Assembly (NCBI RefSeq): GCF_018070025.1
Contig: NZ_JAGPYQ010000001.1
Coordinates: 2,356,001-2,420,000, forward strand
Length of the DNA: 64,000 nucleotides
Reading direction: 5' to 3'
Origin: Streptomyces liliiviolaceus
GTDB taxonomy: Bacteria; Actinomycetota; Actinomycetes; Streptomycetales; Streptomycetaceae
In this document: positions 54,816 through 63,631 of the stretch, piece after piece
Layout of the letters: the number at the start of each line of letters is the position of its first letter
How positions within the stretch are numbered: the first letter of the stretch is position 1
Made by a program: the position numbers and the translations under genes
Notes under the pieces: generated by a model
The model's database searches: none
What the model was told of the DNA's origin: nothing
Seen by the model: only the letters and a program-made list of their open reading frames with translations

Positions 54816-56429
54816 ATGAGACGACTCGCGGAAGCCGGAGCAGGCAAGAGATCTCACCACCCGCGTGGCCGGGCGTGGGCCTGGGCCGCGGTGCTCGGCG
54901 TACTGGTGGCCGGGCTCGGCTGGAGCGCGCCCGCCGGAGCCGACCCGGGCACCAGCGGGCTGCCGGAGGCCATCGACACCATCCTCGGGGACAGCAGGAT
55001 GGAGGGCGGGGCGGCGAGCGTCGTGGTCGCCGAGGCCGCGAGCGGCGACCTGCTGTACCAGCGGTCGCCCACCTCGCGCCTGATGCCCGCCTCCAACACC
55101 AAACTGCCCACCTCGGCGGCGGCGATGGAGATCCTCGGCCCCGACCACACGTTCACGACGGACGTCCTGACGACCGCGCGCCGGAACGGCTCCACCCTGA
55201 CCGGCGACCTGTATCTGCGCGGCACCGGCGACCCGACCGCCCTGGCCGCCGACTACGACACCCTGGCCGCACAGGTCGCCGCGTCGGGCGTGACCCGCGT
55301 CGACGGGCGGCTCCTCGCCGACGACACCCGCTTCGACGGCAACCGCCTCGGCCGCGCCTGGGCCGCCGACGACGAGTCCTCGTACTACTCGGCGCAGATC
55401 AGCGCGCTGAGCGTCGCCCCGGACACCGACTACGACACCGGCTCGGTGATCGTGGAGGTCGCACCGGGCGCCGCCGCCGGGGACGAACCCAAGGTCACCG
55501 TCACCCCGAGGACGAAGTACGTGGACTTCGACGTCCGGGCCACGACCGTCGCCGCGGGCGGGGCGAACGACCTCACCGTGGAGCGCGAGCACGGCACCAA
55601 CACGATCGTCGTGAGCGGGACGACCCCGGTCGGCGGCTCCGGCGCACAGGAGTGGGTGAGCGTGTGGGAGCCCACCGGGTACGCCGCCGCCGTGTTCCGG
55701 GACGCGCTCGCCGCGCACGGGGTGAAGGTGACCGGGGCGACCCGGCTCGGCCGTGCCACGCCCGCGACGGCACGGCGGCTCGCCTCGCACGCCTCCATGC
55801 CGCTGAAGGACCTGCTGATCCCGTTCATGAAGCTGTCGAACAACATGCACGCCGAGATCCTCACCAAGACCATGGGCCTGAAGGTCTCCGGCGAAGGCAG
55901 CTGGAGCGCCGGGCTCGCCGCCGTGAGCGGCTATCTCAAGGGCGTCGGCGTCGACACGGGCAAACTGCGGCAGGTCGACGGCTCCGGGCTCTCCCGGATG
56001 AACAACCTCACCGCCGGGCAGTTCGCGAAGCTGCTGCTCGCGGTACGGGCCGAGCCCTGGTACGCCGACTGGTACAAGTCCCTGCCGGTCGCCTGCGCCC
56101 CCGAACGTTTCGTGGGCGGCACCCTGCGCACCAGGATGTGCGGGACGCCCGCGGCCCTCAACGCGGTCGGCAAGACGGGCTCGCTGACCGGCGCGTCCGC
56201 GCTCTCCGGGTACGTGAAGGACGCGGACGGACGTGAACTCGTCTACAGCATCGTGCTCAACAACTACCTGGCCGCGTCCGTGAAGCCGCTGGAGGACGCG
56301 ATCGTGGTGACGCTCGCCCGGTCCACGGCGGACGCGACCGTGACGGTGGAGCCGACGAACCCGAGCGCGCGGTCGGCCGAGCGGAACACGGACCTGGAGT
56401 GCTCGTGGCGCAAGCCGGTGAAGTGCTGA
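54816..56429 (+). CDS. dacB: D-alanyl-D-alanine carboxypeptidase/endopeptidase (PBP4, S13)
   Basis: 537 residues. Signal peptide about 1-42 (WAWAAVLGVLVAGLGWSAPA). Penicillin-binding motifs: SxxK as S93-N-T-K96, SxN as S341-N-N, KTG at 453-455. Between SxxK and SxN is the large insert typical of the class C PBP4 family (S13 peptidases). It trims or cleaves peptidoglycan stem peptides outside the membrane. Four cysteines near the C-terminus (VACAPERF, RMCGTP, LECSW, VKC) may form disulphides. The ATG lies only 20 bp after the ssrA terminator. Confidence 0.93.
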   Translation: MRRLAEAGAGKRSHHPRGRAWAWAAVLGVLVAGLGWSAPAGADPGTSGLPEAIDTILGDSRMEGGAASVVVAEAASGDLLYQRSPTSRLMPASNTKLPTSAAAMEILGPDHTFTTDVLTTARRNGSTLTGDLYLRGTGDPTALAADYDTLAAQVAASGVTRVDGRLLADDTRFDGNRLGRAWAADDESSYYSAQISALSVAPDTDYDTGSVIVEVAPGAAAGDEPKVTVTPRTKYVDFDVRATTVAAGGANDLTVEREHGTNTIVVSGTTPVGGSGAQEWVSVWEPTGYAAAVFRDALAAHGVKVTGATRLGRATPATARRLASHASMPLKDLLIPFMKLSNNMHAEILTKTMGLKVSGEGSWSAGLAAVSGYLKGVGVDTGKLRQVDGSGLSRMNNLTAGQFAKLLLAVRAEPWYADWYKSLPVACAPERFVGGTLRTRMCGTPAALNAVGKTGSLTGASALSGYVKDADGRELVYSIVLNNYLAASVKPLEDAIVVTLARSTADATVTVEPTNPSARSAERNTDLECSWRKPVKC

Positions 56430-56440
56430 GCGGCTGAACC

Positions 56441-56474
56441 ACGGTCCGGGACACCCGCGGGTGTCCCGGACCGT
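56441..56474. terminator. bidirectional palindrome between dacB and the GH3 gene
   Basis: A 34-bp perfect palindrome, ACGGTCCGGGACACCC then GC then its complement, lies between two convergent stops. Confidence 0.88.
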
Positions 56475-56492
56475 GCATGGCATCACCGCCGT

Positions 56493-59414
56493 TCAGCGGA
56501 TCGTGAACGTCGACAGCCGCATGCCGTCCCCCAGCACCAGATAGACCTCCTGGCGGCCCTTCGCGGCGGCCGACAGCGAGGCGCCCACCTCGGCGTACGC
56601 GTACACGGATCCCGTGCCGGACACGGTCGCCGTACCGACGAGCGTCCCGGACGGCGAGCCGAGCCGCACCTCCACCTTTCCGGCCGCCCCGGCCACCCGC
56701 GCGGCGAACTTCGCGCCGCCGGTGCCCAGCCGGGAGTCGGCGAACTTCAGCCAGGCGCCGTCGCGCGAGGCCCCCACGGCGGTGCCGCGCGCCTTGGACT
56801 CGTCCACCAGCCGCACCCCCTCGTAGTCGTCGAAGTTCTCCGCCCGGGTGGTCCGCGAGAGGTCCCGGGCCGGAATCGTCTCGCCCGCCGCCTTCAGCGA
56901 CGTACGGGAGCGGATGTCCTCGGAGGACGCGCCCACCAAGACGTCGTACGTGCCGCTCTCCACCACCCACTTCGAGCGGGTGACGTCCCAGTGCGCGAGG
57001 TCCTTCTCGCGCAGCGTCAGCCTCACCGTCCGCGTCTCGCCGGGCCTCAGCGAGACCCGTTCGAAGGCCTTCAGCTGCTTGAGGGGCTGTTTGTCGCGGG
57101 AGGCGCGCTGGTGGGTGTAGAGCTGCACGACCTCGTCGCCGGCGCGGCTGCCGGTGTTCGTCACCGCGACCTCGTAACCGCCGTCGACGCGCCTCAACTG
57201 CCCGTATTCGAAGGAGGAGTACGAGAGTCCGTGGCCGAACGCGTAGAGCGGGTCGCCCTTGAAGTACTGGTAGGTGCGGTCGTACTTGATGGTGTCGTAC
57301 TCCAGGATGGACGGCAGGTCCGCCTCCGAGCGGTACCAGGTCTGGGTGAGCCGGCCGGCCGGGTTGACGTCGCCGAAGAGGACGTCGGCGAGGGCGTTGC
57401 CGGTCTCCTGGCCCGCGTGGGTGGTCCACAGGAGCGCCGGGACCTTCTCCTGGAGGGCGCCGAGGGTGGTCGGATAGCTGTTCTCGACGACCACGACGGT
57501 GTGCGGGTTCGCCTCGCGCACCGCCTCGACCAGGGCCTCCTGGGAGGGGGCCAGGCCCATGTCCTCGCGGTCGTCGTTCTCGCGCCCGTTGATCGCGGGC
57601 ATGGACCCGACCACCACGACCGCCGCGTCCTTGCCCCGCACGGCCGCCACGGCCTCCTCGGTGCCGCTGCGGACGACGTCCTTGGCGTAGTGCGCGGCCT
57701 CGGACTTCGCGACCAGGCCGAGGGTGCCGTCGGGGCCCGCCGGACCGAGGTAGACCGGGTTCGACCACCAGGGCTCGCGGGTCTCGTAGCCCGCGTACCG
57801 CAGCAGACACGTACCGTCGGCCTGCTCCTCCAGTGCGAACTGCTGCTGGACGAACCAACCGTTCGGCTGCACCTGGTCGTTGACGAAGTTCGACCAGTTG
57901 TAGCCCACGTACTTGCCGTTCGCGGCCGAGCGCAGGGTCACGATCCCGGCGCCCCAGTCGAACACGTCGAACTGCGCGGCCGTCCCGCCGCCCGCGCTCT
58001 CCTTCAGCGCCTCGCCGTCGGCGTCCGTGCCCGCCGTGACGTACGCGCCGCTCGCCGTGTTCCGCAGCGCGATCCGGTCGACGCCCTCGCTGCCGGTCAC
58101 GGGGACGCCGAGCCGCGCGGCGATGCCCGCCTTCGGGGTGACCGCGTACGGGAGGGTGCCCGAGTACCAGTCGGTGTAGAGCGTGTCGGCGAGGGGGCCG
58201 ACGACGGCCACGTCCTTCGCGGAGGCCTTCAGCGGCAGGGCGCCGCCCGCGTTCTTCAGCAGGACCGCCGCGTCGGCCGCCGCCTTCCGCGCGAGCTTCT
58301 GGTGCGCCGGGCTGTTCACGACCGACTTGTCGATGGACCCGTACTTCCCGCCGCCCGGGTCGAACTCGCCGAGCCGCACCCGGATGTCGAGGATGTACCC
58401 GGCCGCCGTGTCGACGTCCGACTCCTTCAACAGCCCGTCCGCCAGCGCCGACTTGACCGCCGTGGTCGTCGGTACGGAGTTCGTGTCGTCGGTGGTGAAG
58501 CTGTCGATGCCCGCCTTCAGCGCCGCCGCGTTCCCCTCGGGCAGGGTGTCGTAGTACTTCTGACTGCCCGTGCCGATCAGGTTGTTGGGCGCGTAGGCGT
58601 CGGTCACGTTCAGCAGGTCCTGCGAGGTCCAGGTGCGCACGTCGTCGTCCAGCGCCGGATTCACCGTGGCGGGGCGGCCGTTGACGAGGTTGTACGAGGA
58701 CATCACGCCCGTCGCCGCGTCCGCCTCGATCGCGGGCCTGAACGCCTGCTCCTCGTACTCCTTCAGCACCCGTGGGCGCAGGTCGGAGGAGGTGGTCGTG
58801 CGGTCGCCCTCGTTGTTGTTGCCGAGGAAGTGCTTGAGCGTGGGAGCCGTCTTCAGGTGCTCGGGATCACCGCCGGTCAGCCCGGTGCCGTACGCGGTCG
58901 CCATCGAACTCGTGAGGTACGGGTCCTCCGAGTAGCCCTCCTCGTTGCGGCCCCAGCGCGGGTCCCGCAGCGGGTTGACCACGGGCGCCCACAGGTTGAG
59001 GCCCCAGCCGGTCGGGCGTTCCTGCTGGAAGCCGCGGGTCTCGTCGCCGACCGCCGAGCCGACCCGGCGGATCAGCGCGGGGTCCCAGGTCGAGGCCAGT
59101 CCCACGGCCTGCGGGAAGACGGTGGCCTCGCCGAGCCAGGCGACCCCGTGCAGTGCCTCGGTACCGGTCTTGAACGCCTGGATGCCCAGACGGGGGATCG
59201 CGGGCTGCCACTGGTGGAGCAGGGAGACCTTCTCGTCGAGGGTGAGCCGGGAGAGAAGGTCGTCGACGCGGCGGTCGACGGGGAGGCGGGGGTCGCGGAA
59301 GGGGTGGGCGGGGGCATCGGCCGCCGCGGGGACGGTGGCGCCGAGGCCGCCGATCAGGGTGAGCGCCAGGACGAGCGCGGTTCTCGGTCTTCTCCTGCTT
59401 CTCTTGCCTTTCAT
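56493..59414 (-). CDS. secreted GH3 glycoside hydrolase with trefoil-like insert and CBM6-like C-terminus
   Basis: 973 residues from the ATG at 59414 (MKGKRSRRRPRTALVLALTL), seven bases after AAGGAG. Signal peptide about 1-33. GH3 N-terminal barrel: LTLDEKVSLLHQ, GTEALHGVAW, RDPRWGRNEEGYSEDPYL, KHFLGNNNEGDR and VMSSYNLVNG; the nucleophile aspartate should be the one in LLNVTDAYAPN, where most family members have SDW. The second domain (AAADAAVLLKNAGGALPLK) is interrupted by a beta-trefoil-like insert (RIALRNTASGAYVTAG, FDVFDWGAGIVTLRSAANGK). A fibronectin-like domain and a CBM6-like module (ARAENFDDYEGVRLV analogue at about 855-973) follow. Likely a beta-glucosidase or beta-xylosidase acting on plant glycans. 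Confidence 0.88.
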   Translation of the reverse strand: MKGKRSRRRPRTALVLALTLIGGLGATVPAAADAPAHPFRDPRLPVDRRVDDLLSRLTLDEKVSLLHQWQPAIPRLGIQAFKTGTEALHGVAWLGEATVFPQAVGLASTWDPALIRRVGSAVGDETRGFQQERPTGWGLNLWAPVVNPLRDPRWGRNEEGYSEDPYLTSSMATAYGTGLTGGDPEHLKTAPTLKHFLGNNNEGDRTTTSSDLRPRVLKEYEEQAFRPAIEADAATGVMSSYNLVNGRPATVNPALDDDVRTWTSQDLLNVTDAYAPNNLIGTGSQKYYDTLPEGNAAALKAGIDSFTTDDTNSVPTTTAVKSALADGLLKESDVDTAAGYILDIRVRLGEFDPGGGKYGSIDKSVVNSPAHQKLARKAAADAAVLLKNAGGALPLKASAKDVAVVGPLADTLYTDWYSGTLPYAVTPKAGIAARLGVPVTGSEGVDRIALRNTASGAYVTAGTDADGEALKESAGGGTAAQFDVFDWGAGIVTLRSAANGKYVGYNWSNFVNDQVQPNGWFVQQQFALEEQADGTCLLRYAGYETREPWWSNPVYLGPAGPDGTLGLVAKSEAAHYAKDVVRSGTEEAVAAVRGKDAAVVVVGSMPAINGRENDDREDMGLAPSQEALVEAVREANPHTVVVVENSYPTTLGALQEKVPALLWTTHAGQETGNALADVLFGDVNPAGRLTQTWYRSEADLPSILEYDTIKYDRTYQYFKGDPLYAFGHGLSYSSFEYGQLRRVDGGYEVAVTNTGSRAGDEVVQLYTHQRASRDKQPLKQLKAFERVSLRPGETRTVRLTLREKDLAHWDVTRSKWVVESGTYDVLVGASSEDIRSRTSLKAAGETIPARDLSRTTRAENFDDYEGVRLVDESKARGTAVGASRDGAWLKFADSRLGTGGAKFAARVAGAAGKVEVRLGSPSGTLVGTATVSGTGSVYAYAEVGASLSAAAKGRQEVYLVLGDGMRLSTFTIR

Positions 59415-59453
59415 GTCACGGCTCCTTCGACTAGGGCCTTGCACGAATACAGG

Positions 59454-60458
59454 TCAAGGGCGGGGCCGCGTGCTCGCCCGTACCGTCAGCCGGGGCGGCA
59501 GCAGCGTGGCCTGCGGTACCGGCGCACCGCCCAGCTTCTTCATCAGCAGCTCCACCGATCCGGCGCCCACCTCGGCGGCCGGTATGGCGATGGAGGTGAC
59601 GGGCACACGCACGCGCCCGGCCAGCTCGTCCGGGCAGATCGCGGTGACCGACAGATCGCCCGGCACCCGTAATCCGAGTGCTTCGAACGCGTCGATCAGG
59701 GGTTCCAGGACCGGCTCGTTGTGGACGACGACACCCGTCAGCGCGGGCCGCTCCCGCAACAGCTGCTCGGCGACCTGCCGGGCCGCCGCGGGGTCCGCCT
59801 CGCACGGGTGGACCGAGGAGGACAGGCCGTTGCGGTCGGCCGCGGCGGTGAAACCCTGGACCACCCGCTGGGCGAACCCGGTCTCCCGCACGTACACCTC
59901 CGGCGGTGAGCCCACCAGGCCGATCACCCGGTGGCCGAGCCCCGCCAGATGCTCGACGCACAGCTCGCCCGCCGCCTTGAAGTCGAGGTCGATGCAGGTC
60001 AGCCCGGCGGGCTCGGCCGGGAAGCCGATGAGGACCGACGGCCGGTCCAGGGCGCGCAGCAACGGCAGCCGCCGGTCGTGGAGCTGGACGTCCATCACGA
60101 TCAGCGCGTCCACGAGGGCGCTGTCCGCGACCCGCCGCAGCCCCTCCTCGCCCTCCTCCTGGGTGAGCAGCAGCACGTCGTGGTCGTGGCGGCGGGCGGC
60201 CGTCACCACGGACACCGCGAACTGCATGACGACCGGCACATGGATGCCGGCCCGCAGCGGGACCACGAGCGCCAGCACGTTCGACCGGCTGCTCGCGAGG
60301 GCGCGGGCGCCCGCGTGCGGCCGGTAGCCCAGCTCGCGGATGCTGTCCTCGACGCGCTGCCTGGTCTCCTCGGAGATCGGCCGCTTGCCGCTCAGCGCGT
60401 ACGAGACGGTGCTGGGGGAGACCCCCGCGTGCCGGGCCACATCGGTGATCTTCACCAT
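59454..60458 (-). CDS. LacI-family transcriptional regulator
   Basis: 334 residues, ATG at 60458, three bases after the stop of the GH31 gene. The helix-turn-helix is ITDVARHAGVSPSTVSYALS, followed by the hinge RPHAGARALASSRSN and a periplasmic-binding-protein-like sensor domain (NVLALVVPLRAGIHVPVV ... ALIVMDVQLHD ... GLVGSPPEVYVRETGFAQRV). It is expected to repress the surrounding transporter and hydrolase genes until its sugar ligand is present. I see no clear LacI palindrome in the small gap before the GH3 gene; the operator may lie upstream of the transporter genes, outside the window. Confidence 0.92.
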   Translation of the reverse strand: MVKITDVARHAGVSPSTVSYALSGKRPISEETRQRVEDSIRELGYRPHAGARALASSRSNVLALVVPLRAGIHVPVVMQFAVSVVTAARRHDHDVLLLTQEEGEEGLRRVADSALVDALIVMDVQLHDRRLPLLRALDRPSVLIGFPAEPAGLTCIDLDFKAAGELCVEHLAGLGHRVIGLVGSPPEVYVRETGFAQRVVQGFTAAADRNGLSSSVHPCEADPAAARQVAEQLLRERPALTGVVVHNEPVLEPLIDAFEALGLRVPGDLSVTAICPDELAGRVRVPVTSIAIPAAEVGAGSVELLMKKLGGAPVPQATLLPPRLTVRASTRPRP

Positions 60459-60460
60459 GC

Positions 60461-62770
60461 TCAGCCCCGCTCCTGGTCCGGGACGTTTTCTCGCCGCGGC
60501 TCCTGCTCCTGCTCCAGTTCCAGGGACAGGAACCCGGTCCCGGCCGCCGCCCGCGCGGTCCGGCCGCCCGCCGCCAGCGCCCAGGGCGCCCTCGGATCGC
60601 TCGACGAGGCCCGCAGGGTGTCGCCCTCCCGTACGACGGTGAAGGTCACCCCGTCCACGACCGTCGTGACCTGGGCGCCGCGCGCCAGGCCGTACGCGTG
60701 GAGGGTGACCCCGTCGGCGTACGGATAGTCGGGGCGGTCCTCGACGGAACCCACCGGGATCACCGCGCCCGGCCGGACGAGGAGCGGCACGCTGGCGAAG
60801 CCGTGGTTCTCGCGCACCCAGCGCGGTCCGGTCACCGTCCGCCCGGTCAGGAAGTGCGTCCAGGTGCCCTCGGGCACGTAGTACGACACGTCCCCGTCGT
60901 CGGAGAACACCGGCGCGACCAGCAGGTCGGAGCCGAGCATGTACTGCCGTTCCAGATGCGCGCACCCGGGATCGTCCGGGAACTCCAGGACCATCGCGCG
61001 CATCATCGGCACCCCTTGCGCGTGCGCGGTGCGGGCGGCCTCGTACAGGTACGGCATGAGGCGCAGCTTCAGGCGGGTGAACAGGCGCAGGACGTCCACG
61101 GACTCCTCGTCGAAGAGCCACGGCACGCGGTACGAGGAGCTGCCGTGCAGGCGGCTGTGCGAGGACAGGAGTCCGAAGGCGAGCCACCGTTTGAAGAGGG
61201 CGGGGGTCGGGGTGCCCTCGAAGCCGCCGATGTCATGGCTCCAGTAGCCGAACCCGGAGAGGCCCAGGGAGAGTCCGCCGCGCAGCGACTCGGCCATCGA
61301 CGCGTACGTGGCCTCGCAGTCGCCGCCCCAGTGCACCGGGAACTTCTGGCTGCCCGCGGTCGCCGAGCGGGCGAAGACGACCGCCTCGCCCTCCCCGCGG
61401 TGCTTGCGCAGCACGTCGAAGACGGTCCGGTTGTAGAGGTACGTGTAGTAGTTGTGCATCCGCTCGGGGTCGCCGCCGTCCGCGTACGCCACGTCGAGCG
61501 GGACCCTTTCCCCGAAGTCGGTCTTGAAGCAGTCGACGCCCTGCGCGAGCAGCGCCTCCAGCTTCGCCGCGTACCACTCGCGGGCGGCCGGGCTGGTGAA
61601 GTCGACGAGCGCCATGCCCGGTTGCCACAGGTCCCACTGCCAGACACTGCCGTCGGGCCGCCGCAGCAGATGCCCGAGCGCCTTGCCCTCCGCGAAGAGC
61701 GGGGAGCGCTGCGCGATGTACGGGTTGATCCACACGCTGATGTGCAGCCCGCGCTCCTTGAGGCGGGCCAGCATCCCCTCCGGGTCGGGGAAGACCCGCG
61801 GATCCCACTCGAAGTCGCACCAGTTGAACTCGCGCATCCAGAAGCAGTCGAAGTGGAAGACGGAGAGCGGCAGTTCGCGTTCCTTCATGCCGTCGATGAA
61901 GGAGCTGACGGTCGCCTCGTCGTACGAGGTGGTGAAGGACGTCGACAGCCACAGCCCGAACGACCAGGCGGGCGGCAGCGCGGGACGGCCGGTGAGGGCC
62001 GTGTACTTGCGGATGATGTCCTTCGGGGTGGGCCCGTAGATCACGTAGTACGTCAGCTGCTGGGTCTCGGCGCTGAACTGGACCCGCGACACCGCCTCCG
62101 AGCCGACCTCGAACGACACCCGCCCCGGATGGTCGACGAAGACGCCGTACCCCGCGTCCGTCAGATAGAACGGCACGTTCTTGTACGCCTGTTCGGTGGC
62201 CGTGCCCCCGTCGGCGTTCCACATGTCGACGACCTGGCCGTTCTTCACCAGCGGCCCGAACCGCTCGCCCAGCCCGAAGACATGCGTGCCGACGCCAAGG
62301 TTCAGCTGCTCGCGCAGGTAGTGGCCGCCGCTGCCGGTGTCGCGCATGATGCCCATGCCCTTGGGGCCGCTGCTGGTGAGGGTGCGGCCGTCGGCGAGGA
62401 AGTCCACGTGCCAGGGGCCGGTGCGGCTCACGCGCACCGACAGGGCGCCGGCGGTGAGGGTGGCGGAGTCGTCGTCGTACTCGGCGTGCGCCTGGAACTC
62501 CTCCTTGCCGAGCCTGTTCAACTCGAACTGCGGTCCTCTGGGCTCCTCGCCCTCGAAGTGGGTGAACGTGACGCCGATGACGTCGGGCATCGGGGCGTGC
62601 GCGCCGATCGTCACGACCGGTCCCTTCAGCAGATCGCCGCGGTGGCGGATGGGCTGGGTCGGCGCGTGGATCTCCAGGGCCCCGGATCCGGCGCTCACGT
62701 CGAGGACCTCGACCGGATGGGCGGCCGTCACGCCCTCGCGCAGCAGCCAGTAGCCGTCGGTGAACTTCAC
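60461..62770 (-). CDS. GH31 alpha-xylosidase (YicI-like)
   Basis: 769 residues, the YicI length. An N-terminal beta-sandwich (HVFGLGERFGPLVKNGQVVD) is followed by a (beta/alpha)8 barrel. The nucleophile is Asp418 in DCFKTDFGERVP, and the acid/base is Asp484 in HWGGDCEATY. The barrel entrance has FHFDCFWMREFNWCDFEWDP, a signature of alpha-xylosidases rather than alpha-glucosidases. It releases xylose from isoprimeverose or xyloglucan oligosaccharides in the cytoplasm (no signal peptide). The GTG at 62770 lies seven bases after AAGGGG and 11 bases after the permease stop, so it belongs to the transporter operon. Confidence 0.92.
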   Translation of the reverse strand: MKFTDGYWLLREGVTAAHPVEVLDVSAGSGALEIHAPTQPIRHRGDLLKGPVVTIGAHAPMPDVIGVTFTHFEGEEPRGPQFELNRLGKEEFQAHAEYDDDSATLTAGALSVRVSRTGPWHVDFLADGRTLTSSGPKGMGIMRDTGSGGHYLREQLNLGVGTHVFGLGERFGPLVKNGQVVDMWNADGGTATEQAYKNVPFYLTDAGYGVFVDHPGRVSFEVGSEAVSRVQFSAETQQLTYYVIYGPTPKDIIRKYTALTGRPALPPAWSFGLWLSTSFTTSYDEATVSSFIDGMKERELPLSVFHFDCFWMREFNWCDFEWDPRVFPDPEGMLARLKERGLHISVWINPYIAQRSPLFAEGKALGHLLRRPDGSVWQWDLWQPGMALVDFTSPAAREWYAAKLEALLAQGVDCFKTDFGERVPLDVAYADGGDPERMHNYYTYLYNRTVFDVLRKHRGEGEAVVFARSATAGSQKFPVHWGGDCEATYASMAESLRGGLSLGLSGFGYWSHDIGGFEGTPTPALFKRWLAFGLLSSHSRLHGSSSYRVPWLFDEESVDVLRLFTRLKLRLMPYLYEAARTAHAQGVPMMRAMVLEFPDDPGCAHLERQYMLGSDLLVAPVFSDDGDVSYYVPEGTWTHFLTGRTVTGPRWVRENHGFASVPLLVRPGAVIPVGSVEDRPDYPYADGVTLHAYGLARGAQVTTVVDGVTFTVVREGDTLRASSSDPRAPWALAAGGRTARAAAGTGFLSLELEQEQEPRRENVPDQERG

Positions 62771-62781
62771 GCGCACACCCC

Positions 62782-63603
62782 TTACTTGACGGCACCCACG
62801 GCGATGCCGCGGGTGAGCGTCCGCTGGAAGACGAGGAAGAAGACGATGGCGGGCAGGACGCCCAGGAGGGCGGCGGCGTTCGTCATCGTGGCGTCCATCA
62901 GGCGCTGGCCCTGGAGGACGCCGAGCGCCACCGACACGGTCTGGTTGTCGTTCGAGATGAGCATGACCAGGGGGAGCAGGAACTCGTTCCAGGTCCAGAT
63001 GAAGAAGAAGACCAGGAGCACGCCGATGGTGGGCCGGCTGACGGGCACCACGATCCGCCAGAGCACCTGCCACTTGTTCGCGCCGTCGATCCGGGCGGCC
63101 TCGATGATCTCGCGCGGGAACTGACCCAGGACCGAGGCGAGCAGATACGTGCCGAACGCGGCCTGGATCACGGTGAAGACGATGATCACGCTCAGCCTGG
63201 TGTCGTACAGGCCGGCTTCCTTGCTCAGGTAGTAGACCGGGTAGACCAGCGCCTCCTGCGGCAGCATGTTCGCCAGCACGAAGAAGGCGAGGACCCAGGT
63301 GCGGCCCTTGATCCGCCCGATGCCGATCGCGTACGCGTTGAGGACGGAGAGGACGACGGCCCCGAGGGCGACGGACCCGCTGATGATCACCGAGTTGACG
63401 AGCTTCTGTCCGAAGTCGACGCGTTCCCAGAAGTCCTTGAGCCCGTCGAGGTAGACGCCCTCGGGCAGGCTCAGCGGGCCGTTCGCCGAGTACTCGGCGG
63501 GCGACTTCACCGCGTTGAGGGTGACGATCAGGAACGGCAGGACCATGAACAGGGCCCCGATGACCAGGGCGAGCAGCACGGGGTAGCGGCGGAGGGCGGT
63601 CAT
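62782..63603 (-). CDS. carbohydrate ABC transporter permease (MalG type)
   Basis: 273 residues from the ATG at 63603 (MTALRRYPVLLALVIGALFM) with GAGGAG upstream; a longer frame to 63666 lacks similarity. Six helices, the EAA loop FPREIIEAARIDGANKWQVL and the family's C-terminus RGIAVGAVK. It works with the permease whose gene precedes it and with a receptor expected outside the window. The context of alpha-xylosidase and GH3 enzymes suggests xylose-containing oligosaccharides as substrate. Confidence 0.93.
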   Translation of the reverse strand: MTALRRYPVLLALVIGALFMVLPFLIVTLNAVKSPAEYSANGPLSLPEGVYLDGLKDFWERVDFGQKLVNSVIISGSVALGAVVLSVLNAYAIGIGRIKGRTWVLAFFVLANMLPQEALVYPVYYLSKEAGLYDTRLSVIIVFTVIQAAFGTYLLASVLGQFPREIIEAARIDGANKWQVLWRIVVPVSRPTIGVLLVFFFIWTWNEFLLPLVMLISNDNQTVSVALGVLQGQRLMDATMTNAAALLGVLPAIVFFLVFQRTLTRGIAVGAVK

Positions 63604-63631
63604 GAGGCAACTACTCCTCGCTCGGTGCTGC

